From contig CAYSSJ010000002.1 in NCBI GenBank assembly GCA_964433675.1, positions 135,634 through 199,633 on the forward strand: a stretch of DNA of 64,000 bases. The letters run 5' to 3'. Position 1 is the first letter of the stretch. Each line of letters starts with the position of its first letter. The notes below the pieces were generated by a model. That model searched no databases. It saw only the letters and a list, made by a program, of their open reading frames with translations, and was not told the origin of the DNA. The translations under genes and the position numbers were made by a program. Below are positions 51,525 through 61,288 of the stretch, one piece after another. Origin of the DNA: CAYSSJ01 sp964433675. Its GTDB lineage: Bacteria > Cloacimonadota > Cloacimonadia > Cloacimonadales > TCS61.

Positions 51525-54500
51525 CTACAGATTTATATTTTTACCACAACACTTTTTATATTTTTTCCCACTACCGCAGGGGCAGGGATCGTTTCTACCC
51601 ACCTTATCTTCTACCACTCTCGGTTGGATCTTCTGCTCCGAGCTCGGTCTGTTAGCGCTCAATTCCTCCGGTGCAGGCTGAGTTCTTTTCCCCACATTTT
51701 CAAAAGCGGAGGTATCTTCATGTTTAGATTTCACCATGCGCAAGAAATCTTCCAATTGTTCGGGTGGGATCAGATATGTGGTAAATACACGTTGAGAAAC
51801 ATTTTTGTTAATATCCGAAACCAATTTTTGGAAAAGAGTGTAAGATTCCTTCTTATATTCGATTAGCGGATCTTTTTGGGCATAAGCTCTGAAACCGATA
51901 CCTTCTTTCAAGAGGTCCATCTCATGCAGATGATCGCGCCACAATTCGTCCACCACACTCAAGAGCACACGTCTTTCGATCTCTCTGAGTTGGATACTGC
52001 TGAGTTCTTCTTCCCGTTTATCATAAGCATCGAGAACGAAATCTTCGATCTGTGCGACCAAACTATCATATCTGAGATTATCCAACTCGAGATCATCCAC
52101 TGAAATGCGAATATTGAAATGAGTTCTTACCCAATGCACAAGCTCTTCTATCGGCCAATCTTCGGGATATTGTTCATCACCAATGATCTCATCGACCTTA
52201 TCGGCGATCGTATCTTTGATCATATCAAGAATCTCATGCTTCAGATCGTAACCTTTGAGTACATTATGACGGTAGTTGTAGATCACTTCCCGCTGTTGAT
52301 TCATCACTTCGTCGTATTTGATCAGCTGTTTCCTGATCTCGAAGTTGTAAGCTTCCACTCTTTTCTGAGCTTTTTCCACCGCATTGGTCATCCAAGTATG
52401 TGTAATAGCTTCACCCGGTTTGAAACCCATTCTCTTCATCATCGGCGCTATTCTCTCCGAACCGAAAAGACGCATCAGGTCATCTTCTAAGGAGAGATAA
52501 AACCTGGAAGTCCCCGGATCTCCCTGACGACCAGAACGACCTCGTAACTGCCTGTCTATCCTTCTACTTTCGTGTCGTTCGGTTCCAATCACATGTAAAC
52601 CGTCAATCGGCACACCATAAGGATATTCTTCCGTAATCTTTTTCTCCAAATCGAGATATGTTTCTTTTGGTTTGGTAACCACCCCTTCGCCCAATTTGAT
52701 ATCGGTACCGCGTCCGGCCATATTGGTAGCAATAGTTACTGCACCGGGTTCACCGGCGTTTTTGATTATCTCGGCTTCCTTTTCGTGATACTTTGCGTTC
52801 AATACATTATGCGGGATATTACGCCTTCTCAGCAATCTGCTCAGCGTCTCGGACACCTCTACTGTAACGGTTCCTACCAAGACCGGTTTTCGTCGTTCAT
52901 AGTAATAAGCGATCTCGTCTATAATAGCCCTATATTTATCGTTTTTCGTGAGGTATATCTTGTCGTCATGATCGATGCGAGTGATAGGCAAATTGGTAGG
53001 GATAACCAAAACAGGCAAACCATAGATTTCCATGAATTCGCCTTCTTCCGTCACTGCTGTACCGGTCATACCGGAGAGCTTATCGTACATACGGAAGTAA
53101 TTCTGCAGAGTGATGCTAGCAAATGTCTGAGTTGCCTCTTCTATCTTCACATTTTCTTTGGCTTCCAAAGCTTGGTGCAAACCATCGCTGAACCTTCTGC
53201 CCGGCATCATTCTGCCGGTAAATTCATCGACAATGACCACCTTATTGTCTGCAACCACATATTCCACATCTTTCTCAAATAGAGTATAACTCTTCAGAAG
53301 CTGCTTGATATTGTGCAGTTTCTCATTCTGATCCATGAATTTGGAAGTGATCTCTTCCTTTTGTTTCGCCTTTTGTTGTGCTGAGAGAGAACTATCTTCA
53401 TCTACTTTTTGCAATGCTTCATCCAAACTCTCCATAATATAGAGATTGGGATATTTTTCGGTGATAAAGTCGTTCCCTTTCTCAGAAAGCTCCACACTAT
53501 TTTGCTTCTCTTCTACGAAATAAAAAAGTTCTGCATCGATCTGATGCATCTTCTTATCTCTGAGATAGTACCCCTCATAATCGGAGAGCAATTTCTTTAG
53601 TTCGCTATCTTTCAGCAATTTGAGCAGAGTTTTATTCTTCGGATCAGCTCGATAAACAAGTAACAGATGATAACCCAGATCTTCACGATCGCATTCTTCT
53701 TGAGCTAACTGGCTTTTGATATGATTCAGATATCTTTTTACCAATTGCGATTGTGCCTGCACCAATCTTTGGATTATCGGTTTCAGCTCGGGATAGAAAT
53801 TCTTGCTTTCTTGAACAGGACCGCTGATGATCAGAGGAGTCCTCGCCTCATCGATCAGAACACTATCAACTTCGTCCACAATAGCATACTGCAGTTTTCT
53901 CTGAACTATTTGCTTGGGTGACACTGCCATGTTATCGCGTAGATAATCGAAGCCGAATTCACTATTTGTACCATACGTCACATCACATTGATAAGATTCT
54001 TTTTTTGCTTCCGGTCCGATGCCGGCTATATTACAACCTACGGTTAAACCATGAAATTCGAATATGATCCCCATCCACTCGGCATCACGCTGAGCGAGAT
54101 AGTCATTAACCGTGATCAGATGGACACCATTGCCCAGAAGTGCATTGAGAAATAGCGGCATGGTAGCAGCTAGTGTCTTACCTTCACCGGTTGCCATCTC
54201 AGCTATCATTCCCTTATGAAGTGCAATAGCGCCGATAAGCTGCACATCGAAAGGCACCATATCCCATGTCGCCTGATTACCTCTCACCTCGTAGGTATGA
54301 CCTAACAATCTGCGGCAGGTATCCTTTACTATGGCAAAGACTTCCGGCATATAATCGTCCAAAGTCTGCTGTGTCTCATCCTTCAAGTATTTCTCGAATT
54401 TAGTGATCTCGTTATTAAGCGAGGTTTTTCTGTTCTCATCAGTTTCCAGTTGATACGCTTCTTTCAGTTGTTCAAATTCTTCATCCAGAGGATTTAGCTT

Positions 54501-54668
54501 CTCTTTGATTTCCTGGCGTATTTGTATGATTCTTGCTCTCAGCTCATCATCATTTTTATTCTCAAGTAACTGATAATGTTCATTTATCTCTTCCACTATC
54601 GGATAGATCTTTTTCATCTCCCGCGAGTTGAAATCACCGACTATCGCTTTTATTATTGAATTTAACAT
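51525..54668 (-). CDS. secA: Preprotein translocase ATPase SecA
   Basis: 1047 residues, at the long end of the family. MATGEGKTLAATMPLFLNAL carries Walker A, VDEVDSVLIDEARTPLIISG Walker B, followed by a ~150-residue insertion relative to E. coli between the preprotein-binding parts (about 300-450, ERDLGYHLLL region). GRGTDIKLG and GRSGRQGDPG mark the second motor domain. The C-terminal SEC-C zinc motif CPCGSGKKYKKCC binds SecB and lipids. It drives export of signal-peptide proteins, including the secreted proteins in this window. Confidence 0.95.
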   Translation of the reverse strand: MLNSIIKAIVGDFNSREMKKIYPIVEEINEHYQLLENKNDDELRARIIQIRQEIKEKLNPLDEEFEQLKEAYQLETDENRKTSLNNEITKFEKYLKDETQQTLDDYMPEVFAIVKDTCRRLLGHTYEVRGNQATWDMVPFDVQLIGAIALHKGMIAEMATGEGKTLAATMPLFLNALLGNGVHLITVNDYLAQRDAEWMGIIFEFHGLTVGCNIAGIGPEAKKESYQCDVTYGTNSEFGFDYLRDNMAVSPKQIVQRKLQYAIVDEVDSVLIDEARTPLIISGPVQESKNFYPELKPIIQRLVQAQSQLVKRYLNHIKSQLAQEECDREDLGYHLLLVYRADPKNKTLLKLLKDSELKKLLSDYEGYYLRDKKMHQIDAELFYFVEEKQNSVELSEKGNDFITEKYPNLYIMESLDEALQKVDEDSSLSAQQKAKQKEEITSKFMDQNEKLHNIKQLLKSYTLFEKDVEYVVADNKVVIVDEFTGRMMPGRRFSDGLHQALEAKENVKIEEATQTFASITLQNYFRMYDKLSGMTGTAVTEEGEFMEIYGLPVLVIPTNLPITRIDHDDKIYLTKNDKYRAIIDEIAYYYERRKPVLVGTVTVEVSETLSRLLRRRNIPHNVLNAKYHEKEAEIIKNAGEPGAVTIATNMAGRGTDIKLGEGVVTKPKETYLDLEKKITEEYPYGVPIDGLHVIGTERHESRRIDRQLRGRSGRQGDPGTSRFYLSLEDDLMRLFGSERIAPMMKRMGFKPGEAITHTWMTNAVEKAQKRVEAYNFEIRKQLIKYDEVMNQQREVIYNYRHNVLKGYDLKHEILDMIKDTIADKVDEIIGDEQYPEDWPIEELVHWVRTHFNIRISVDDLELDNLRYDSLVAQIEDFVLDAYDKREEELSSIQLREIERRVLLSVVDELWRDHLHEMDLLKEGIGFRAYAQKDPLIEYKKESYTLFQKLVSDINKNVSQRVFTTYLIPPEQLEDFLRMVKSKHEDTSAFENVGKRTQPAPEELSANRPSSEQKIQPRVVEDKVGRNDPCPCGSGKKYKKCCGKNINL

Positions 54669-54932
54669 TTACTTAACCTTATATTTATTTTTGTGAACAA
54701 TCCTCAAATCTGCAAGTTCACTGTCAAACAATTTAGGAACTTCTCTTGACAATCGCTTTTGTACTGTCGTTTTGACAACACACAGATTTTCAATATTCCA
54801 ATGCACAAGTTATCGAGTTTGTCGACATAATTTTCTTTAATATGAGTAGATTGCCTATTTGATTCTTTTTCTACTTGACGGATAAGCTTTGTTTCAATCA
54901 TTTTTCCGAAAAAATAATAATAGGAGAAATAT

Positions 54933-57500
54933 ATGGTATTGAAACCTCAACCTGAGCTAATTAAGAAAAAATATCACAATATATCGGCATTATTCGTGTT
55001 TCTATTCAGTCTGGTGGTTTATATTTCCACATTACCGAGAACCCTGCAATTTTGGGATTCGGGTGAATACATAGCCTGTTCGAGCATACTGGGCGTTCCT
55101 CACCCGCCTGGCAATCCCTTGTATATTTTGCTTGGCCGGGTATTCTCTATATTTAGTTTCGACTATTCTCATGCTGCAGCGGTAAACTTCTTATCCGCAG
55201 TTTTCGGCGTTTTCGCAGTACTATTTACTTATTACATTACTGTGAAACTGGTCACAATGTGGGAATATCGCAAAGGTCAATCTTACTTCCCCTATCTTGC
55301 CGGTATCTGTGCTGCCCTTTTCACTGCATTTTCCAATACATTTTGGATAAACAGTCTGAAAGGCGAAGTATATTCGGGACTCGCTTTTATCATCAATCTT
55401 TCTATTCTGATCACTTTTATATGGGTAGAAAAATCACGTAAGTTCTCACATCAGAATTATCTGGTTCTTGTGCTCTACCTCTTATTTTTGGGGATCGGTA
55501 TTCATCAGACCAGTCTGCAAATTGCTCCGGCACTTTTGTTTATCGTAGTTTATCCTTATATAAAAGAAAATATCAAAACCGGTGGATTCTGGGTAAAGGT
55601 CGGGATTTATATGATAATTCTGATCATCGTCTATCTGATTTTCCAAGAGTTTGGGAAAGTATGGGACTTACCCGAACTTCCCAAATATATGTTCGCCATT
55701 GGTTTATCTTTGATCGTCTATTTTTATATGAAAGACAAAGTAGCCCCATCTGCTTGGTGGTTAGCGATCCTGTTCATTACTATCGGTTTCAGTACTCACT
55801 TGTTTCTCTACATCCGTTCTGGATTACGTCCTTTTATAAACGAAGGTCATCCCCATACACTCAGAATGTTCACAGATTATATCCTCAGAAGGCAATACGG
55901 ACCTACCAGTTTCTTTATCAGAAGGGCTAGTCTGGTGTATCAATTTAGAGATCAGCTTCTCACCTATTTCAGCTGGCAATTTTTCAATGCCGAGATACTC
56001 TCGCAGTGGCTCAGAATCCCGCAAGCAGTGATGCAAGTCTTAAGTAATCTGCTTGTGACGATATTGGGATTTTCTGGTGTAATCTATCATTATAAAAGAA
56101 ATAAGCATTCTTTCTTCTATCTGCTTGCACTCTTTATCATGGCATCATTCGCTATGGTTTTCGTGATGAACCTCTCAGATGCAGAAGTACGCACTCGGGA
56201 ATACTTTTTTGTAACTGCTTATAACATGTGGGCGATTTGGATGGGTATCGGTGTGATCGGCCTGATCCATCTGGTTAAGAAGAAATGGCGCTATCTGCAA
56301 ATTCCGGTCATCATCATCTTGTTATCACTTCCGATAATCAATCTTGCCTCAAATTATCAGATCAACAACCGCTCGCGTGATTTCATACCGGCAGGATACG
56401 GGCAGAATATTTTGAATAGTCTGGAAGAAAATGCCATTATCTTCACCTACGGTGACAATGATACCTTCCCAAGCTGGTATGCGCAAGCGGTTTGGGATCC
56501 GGTAATTACCGAACATATCCACCCAGCTCGAAACGTGCAGCCGACCGAACGAACCGAAAGATTGATCGCCGAGGCTCTGGAATACAAAGAGGATCAATGT
56601 GAAGGGATTAGACTGGATGTCAGTGTTGCCAATCTCAGTCTGCTCAATACACCTTGGTATATCAAACAGCTGCGCGATCTGGAGGGAATCAAATTCGACT
56701 TACCTGACGAGCATATAGAGCTATGTCAGGAGAGTCCGCGTTCCGCTCTCTATCCCAGACGAGTACCGCAAGATACCTCACTGAGGATCAGGGGAAATAC
56801 TCCCGAAGAGGATTTTACTGTTACCTTCCCAGCCGGCTCCATTTTGATGACCAAAGATCTGGCTACGATCCAGATTATCAGAGACAATTATGGTAAAAGA
56901 CCAATCTATTTTGCCGTCACTGTTCCCGAAGTGCCCGGTTTTGCCCCTTATCTGCAAAATGAGGGTATGGTTGACCGGCTTGTTCCGACCAGTGGACGGA
57001 ATCAGATCGATATCGAGCGTTTGGTCACCAATATAGACAGTATCTATAATTATATCGGTGTGTTCGATGAGACGGTTTACAAAGATCTGAATACACGTCG
57101 ACTACTAAATAATTATGGAGCTGCATATTTCAGAGCTTCTCAGTATTATCATAATCTAAATGATTATGAAAAAGCAGTAGATTTCATGGTGCGCGGTATA
57201 GAATTCGTCGATGGGAAAGAGCGCTTTTATCCCGGTTTGGCACAGCTACTTACCGAGGCTTCCTATCAAGCTGTGGATGATGATAATATAGAACGAAGCT
57301 TTGAATACATCGAGCAGGCTATCCAATACGATCCTACCGAAACTGATATAATCTATACAATACAAAGTATAGCATCATATACAGGTGAATTTGAGAAAGG
57401 AATCGCTCTGCTCGAAAGTCTGAAGCAATATCAGGATCAGCGAGGTGTAAATCAGATCGATATGATCATCCGAAGCCTCTCCCGCTCTTTAGATGAATAA
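54933..57500 (+). CDS. DUF2723 membrane protein with C-terminal TPR-like region
   Basis: 855 residues. About ten membrane helices in the first ~470 residues, with QFWDSGEYIACSSILGVPHP and GNPLYILLGR near the N-terminus: the DUF2723 family, thought to resemble protein O-mannosyltransferases. FTYGDNDTFPSWYAQ (~515) opens a periplasmic part. The last ~130 residues contain TPR-like helices (YEKAVDFMVRGIEFVDG, IERSFEYIEQAIQYDP). Probably transfers sugars onto secreted proteins; this is inferred from the fold family. The upstream gap (54669-54932) holds only a dubious ORF. Confidence 0.82.
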   Translation: MVLKPQPELIKKKYHNISALFVFLFSLVVYISTLPRTLQFWDSGEYIACSSILGVPHPPGNPLYILLGRVFSIFSFDYSHAAAVNFLSAVFGVFAVLFTYYITVKLVTMWEYRKGQSYFPYLAGICAALFTAFSNTFWINSLKGEVYSGLAFIINLSILITFIWVEKSRKFSHQNYLVLVLYLLFLGIGIHQTSLQIAPALLFIVVYPYIKENIKTGGFWVKVGIYMIILIIVYLIFQEFGKVWDLPELPKYMFAIGLSLIVYFYMKDKVAPSAWWLAILFITIGFSTHLFLYIRSGLRPFINEGHPHTLRMFTDYILRRQYGPTSFFIRRASLVYQFRDQLLTYFSWQFFNAEILSQWLRIPQAVMQVLSNLLVTILGFSGVIYHYKRNKHSFFYLLALFIMASFAMVFVMNLSDAEVRTREYFFVTAYNMWAIWMGIGVIGLIHLVKKKWRYLQIPVIIILLSLPIINLASNYQINNRSRDFIPAGYGQNILNSLEENAIIFTYGDNDTFPSWYAQAVWDPVITEHIHPARNVQPTERTERLIAEALEYKEDQCEGIRLDVSVANLSLLNTPWYIKQLRDLEGIKFDLPDEHIELCQESPRSALYPRRVPQDTSLRIRGNTPEEDFTVTFPAGSILMTKDLATIQIIRDNYGKRPIYFAVTVPEVPGFAPYLQNEGMVDRLVPTSGRNQIDIERLVTNIDSIYNYIGVFDETVYKDLNTRRLLNNYGAAYFRASQYYHNLNDYEKAVDFMVRGIEFVDGKERFYPGLAQLLTEASYQAVDDDNIERSFEYIEQAIQYDPTETDIIYTIQSIASYTGEFEKGIALLESLKQYQDQRGVNQIDMIIRSLSRSLDE

Positions 57501-57539
57501 ATCGACATAGCTCGGATAGGAGAACTTTACGGAGATCCA

Positions 57540-60371
57540 ATGAAAGAGAATATATACATCCAAGGTGCTCAAGAGCACAATCTGAAAAATGTAACTGTAA
57601 GTTTACCCAGAAATAATCTGATAGTGATCACCGGAGTCTCCGGTTCGGGTAAATCTTCGTTGGCTTTCGATACACTATATGCCGAGGGACAAAGGCGCTA
57701 TGTAGAATCTCTATCTGCCTATGCCAGGCAATTTTTGGGGCAGATGGAGAAACCCAAAGTAGATCATATCGAAGGACTCTCTCCTGCTATTTCCATAGAA
57801 CAAAAATCTGCCAGTAAAAATCCGCGTTCAACTGTAGGAACGGTTACGGAAATATACGATTATCTGCGAGTACTATACGCAAGGATAGGCAAACAATATT
57901 GCTATAAATGCCACAAAGAAGTGGGATCTCAAACTGTAGATAATATGGTAGATTCAATCCTGAAAAGTCAATCGAATACCAGAATAGAGATTTTGGCACC
58001 CATAGTGCAAAATAGAAAAGGTGAACATAAGGAAGAATTGGAAGAAGCCCGACGCGAAGGATTTGTACGTGTAAAGATAAACGGTAGAATGCATGATTTA
58101 TCCGAAGATATTAGCTTGGATAAGAAAAGTAAGCACTCTATAGATATCGTCATCGACAGACTTGTGCTGAAAGAAGGCATCAGAAGTCGATTGACAGATT
58201 CGATAGAAACTGCTCTCAAGATCACCGAAGGTGTGCTAAAAATCAATTATGTAGATGAGAAGAGGACAGAATTTTTGTCCGAGACCAATACCTGTATAGA
58301 TTGCGGGATCAGTTATCCGGAGCTAACTCCGCAGCATTTTTCTTTCAATAGTCCGATAGGCATGTGTGCTTCTTGTAATGGATTGGGCACTCGGATGGAA
58401 TTTGATCCGGATTTGATCGTTCCCGATCAATCACTATCGATTATGCAAGGTGCCGTCATACCTTGGGGAGTGCTGAATAAGAAACGAGGAAGTTGGCAAT
58501 TGAAGAAACTTCATGCTCTATCAAACAGCTACAATTTCTCACTTCACACTCCTTGGTATAAACTTTCCGAAAAGATCAGAGATCTGTTAATGCATGGCTC
58601 ACGTAGTAGACAAATCACCTTCAAGTGGCAATCCGGCGCTTCCAGCGGACAGTTTTTCACTCATTATGAAGGTTTGATCCCCACACTGAAAAGGCGGATG
58701 AACGAAACAACATCTGAGTACATGCGCCGATACTACATGCAGTTTATCAGTGACAAAAACTGTCCGACCTGTGACGGTAAAAAGCTCCGCCCGGAAAGTC
58801 TGGCGGTAAAAGTAGGAGAAAAGACGATCGATCAGCTTACACAGATGTCGATCAGAGATGGCAAAGATTTCTTTGGCTCCCTCGCTCTACAAGGTAACGA
58901 TCGTATCATTGCTGCGGAAGTATTGAAAGAAATCAACAACCGTCTTTCATTTCTTATAAATGTCGGCTTACATTATCTTACTCTCGATAGAAAAGCGCCA
59001 ACCTTATCCGGCGGTGAATCTCAGCGTATCCGCTTGGCAAGCCAGATAGGCAGCAGTTTGGTCGGAGTGATGTACATACTCGATGAACCGAGTATAGGTT
59101 TGCATCAGCGCGATAACAGCCGCCTGATCGATATGTTGAAAAATCTGAGAGATCTGGGCAACACGGTTATCGTGGTAGAACATGATGAAGAGATGATCCG
59201 CAACGCTGACCAAGTGGTGGATTTCGGTCCAAAAGCGGGAATCTATGGTGGTGAGATAGTTTTTCAGGGCAATGTATCGGATATGGAAAAATCCGAAGTC
59301 TCACTCACAGGCAAGTATCTATCCGGGCGAGAAATGATCTTATATCCCACAAAAAGGCGAAAAGTAACCAAGAAGAAACTCACGATCAAATCAGCCTCTC
59401 AGAATAATCTAAAGCACATAGATGTAAATATACCAGTAGGTTTATTCACTTGCGTTACAGGCGTTTCCGGCTCAGGTAAAAGTTCGCTGATAAACCAATT
59501 ATTATATCCGGCTCTTGCGAACAAGCTGATGAATTCTACCAAGAAAGAGGGACAGTATGGTGAAATTGTCGGGTATCATCATTTCGACAAAGTAATCAGC
59601 ATAGATCAGCAACCGATAGGAAAGACTCCAAGATCCAATCCGGCTACCTATGTCAAAGTATTTGATCCGATCAGAGAGCTTTATTCTCAGCTTCCTGCAT
59701 CCAAACTACGCGGTTATAAACCGGGCAGGTTTTCTTTCAATGTGAAGGATGGACGCTGCGAAGCTTGTCATGGAGCGGGTGTAAAACAGATAGAGATGCA
59801 TTTTCTTCCCGATATATTCGTCACCTGCGAAGAATGTGGCGGTAAGAGATTCAACAGAGAGACTCTACTTGTACGCTACAAAGATAAAAATATTGCCGAC
59901 ATATTGGATATGGATGTTCAAGAAGCGATAGTTTTCTTTGCCAATATTCCCAGAATAACCAAAAAATTACAAACCCTTCTCGATGTAGGTTTGGAATATA
60001 TAAAGTTAGGACAGCCCTCCACAACTCTCTCCGGAGGTGAAGCTCAGAGAATCAAACTATCTCGGGAACTTAGTAAAACCAGCACCGGCAACACATTATA
60101 TATATTGGACGAACCGACAACCGGATTACATTTCGATGATATTAAGAAGCTATTATCAGTTTTACAAAGATTGGTAGATATGGGAAACAGCGTTATCGTG
60201 ATCGAACACAACCTTGATGTGATCAAATGTGCAGATTATCTTATTGATCTAGGACCGGAAGGTGGCGATGAGGGTGGCAGAGTAATAGCTACCGGCACAC
60301 CGGAAGCAGTAGCAAAAAAACACTCTTCCTATACGGGGCAGTTTCTCAATAAAGTATTAAGGAGTAAGTAA
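57540..60371 (+). CDS. uvrA: UvrABC system protein A
   Basis: 943 residues, normal length. Two ABC ATPase modules with Walker A GVSGSGKSS (~33) and the second (~650), signatures LSGGE in both, and zinc modules CYKCHKE...CIDCG and CEACHGAGVKQ...CEECGGKRF. It detects bulky DNA lesions with UvrB. It is followed by dapD with an overlap of 1 nt (TAATG). AGGAGAACTTTACGGAGATCCAATG provides the ribosome site. Confidence 0.95.
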   Translation: MKENIYIQGAQEHNLKNVTVSLPRNNLIVITGVSGSGKSSLAFDTLYAEGQRRYVESLSAYARQFLGQMEKPKVDHIEGLSPAISIEQKSASKNPRSTVGTVTEIYDYLRVLYARIGKQYCYKCHKEVGSQTVDNMVDSILKSQSNTRIEILAPIVQNRKGEHKEELEEARREGFVRVKINGRMHDLSEDISLDKKSKHSIDIVIDRLVLKEGIRSRLTDSIETALKITEGVLKINYVDEKRTEFLSETNTCIDCGISYPELTPQHFSFNSPIGMCASCNGLGTRMEFDPDLIVPDQSLSIMQGAVIPWGVLNKKRGSWQLKKLHALSNSYNFSLHTPWYKLSEKIRDLLMHGSRSRQITFKWQSGASSGQFFTHYEGLIPTLKRRMNETTSEYMRRYYMQFISDKNCPTCDGKKLRPESLAVKVGEKTIDQLTQMSIRDGKDFFGSLALQGNDRIIAAEVLKEINNRLSFLINVGLHYLTLDRKAPTLSGGESQRIRLASQIGSSLVGVMYILDEPSIGLHQRDNSRLIDMLKNLRDLGNTVIVVEHDEEMIRNADQVVDFGPKAGIYGGEIVFQGNVSDMEKSEVSLTGKYLSGREMILYPTKRRKVTKKKLTIKSASQNNLKHIDVNIPVGLFTCVTGVSGSGKSSLINQLLYPALANKLMNSTKKEGQYGEIVGYHHFDKVISIDQQPIGKTPRSNPATYVKVFDPIRELYSQLPASKLRGYKPGRFSFNVKDGRCEACHGAGVKQIEMHFLPDIFVTCEECGGKRFNRETLLVRYKDKNIADILDMDVQEAIVFFANIPRITKKLQTLLDVGLEYIKLGQPSTTLSGGEAQRIKLSRELSKTSTGNTLYILDEPTTGLHFDDIKKLLSVLQRLVDMGNSVIVIEHNLDVIKCADYLIDLGPEGGDEGGRVIATGTPEAVAKKHSSYTGQFLNKVLRSK

Positions 60372-61177
60372 TGTTAGAAGCAAGAATCAATCAACTATTT
60401 GAAAAATCAACATTCACAAAAGAAGATGAGATACTGTTTTGTGAATTCAAACAAGCTTTGAATAAAGGACAGATAAGAGCGGCAGAAAAATTAGATGGTA
60501 AATGGAAGATAAATTCATGGGTCAAAAAGGGGATACTACTCGGATTCAAACTTGGTTCCACTACCAAAATGTCCGCCGGTCAAATGCCTTTTTATGACAA
60601 AGATACATATCCGCTCAAAGATATTCATTTGAAAGACAATATCCGTATCGTACCGGGTGGCAGTTCCATTCGCGACGGATCTTACGTCGGCAGTTCCGTG
60701 GTCATCATGCCACCGGCTTTCATCAATGCAGGAGCTTATGTAGATGAGGGCACTATGATAGATTCTCATGCTTTGGTTGGCTCGTGTGCTCAAGTCGGAA
60801 AAAGAGTGCATCTGAGCGCTGCTTCACAACTAGGTGGTGTTTTGGAACCGATAGCTGCACGTCCGGTTATAATCGAGGATGATGTATTCATCGGTGGCAA
60901 TTGCGGCATCTACGAAGGAGTGCTCATCCGTAGCCATTCGGTCATTGCTGCCGGAGTTATTATCACCGCCTCTACCCCGATTTACGATGCTACCAAAGGG
61001 GAATTTCTTCCCAGAGATCCAAACTCTGCTCCGGAAATCCCGCCAAATGCGGTAGTGATACCCGGTGCTCGTTCGCTAAAAAAGTTTCCGCATATTAGCA
61101 TCTCTTGTCCGGTGATCATAAAATACCGTGATCACAAAAGTGATAAAAAAGTAGAATTAGAAGAGTTGTTGAGATAG
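60371..61177 (+). CDS. dapD: 2,3,4,5-tetrahydropyridine-2,6-dicarboxylate N-succinyltransferase
   Basis: 268 residues. After a helical N-terminus, left-handed beta-helix hexapeptide repeats (~100-210: GSSIRDGSYVGSSVVIMPPA, GAYVDEGTMIDSHALVGS, IEDDVFIGGNCGIYEGVLIR, quoted as motifs) form a LbH acyltransferase, and the DapD features GVLEP and ARPVIIED are present. It uses succinyl-CoA in the succinylase branch of lysine and diaminopimelate synthesis, for peptidoglycan. Overlaps uvrA by 1 nt. Confidence 0.92.
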   Translation: MLEARINQLFEKSTFTKEDEILFCEFKQALNKGQIRAAEKLDGKWKINSWVKKGILLGFKLGSTTKMSAGQMPFYDKDTYPLKDIHLKDNIRIVPGGSSIRDGSYVGSSVVIMPPAFINAGAYVDEGTMIDSHALVGSCAQVGKRVHLSAASQLGGVLEPIAARPVIIEDDVFIGGNCGIYEGVLIRSHSVIAAGVIITASTPIYDATKGEFLPRDPNSAPEIPPNAVVIPGARSLKKFPHISISCPVIIKYRDHKSDKKVELEELLR

Positions 61178-61288
61178 TTACTATGTCAGGACAGAATAAT
61201 ATCCCGAGAAACAATTTGATACCCAGATTTGAAAAATGTTTTGACTTTTTATTACTATACACAAATTTAAACCGATAGGGATGAAAAA

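Noticed and set aside
54704..54901. 65-residue minus-strand ORF upstream of secA
   Set aside because: No ribosome site with usable spacing, no recognisable family, and it fills the promoter gap between two divergent genes.
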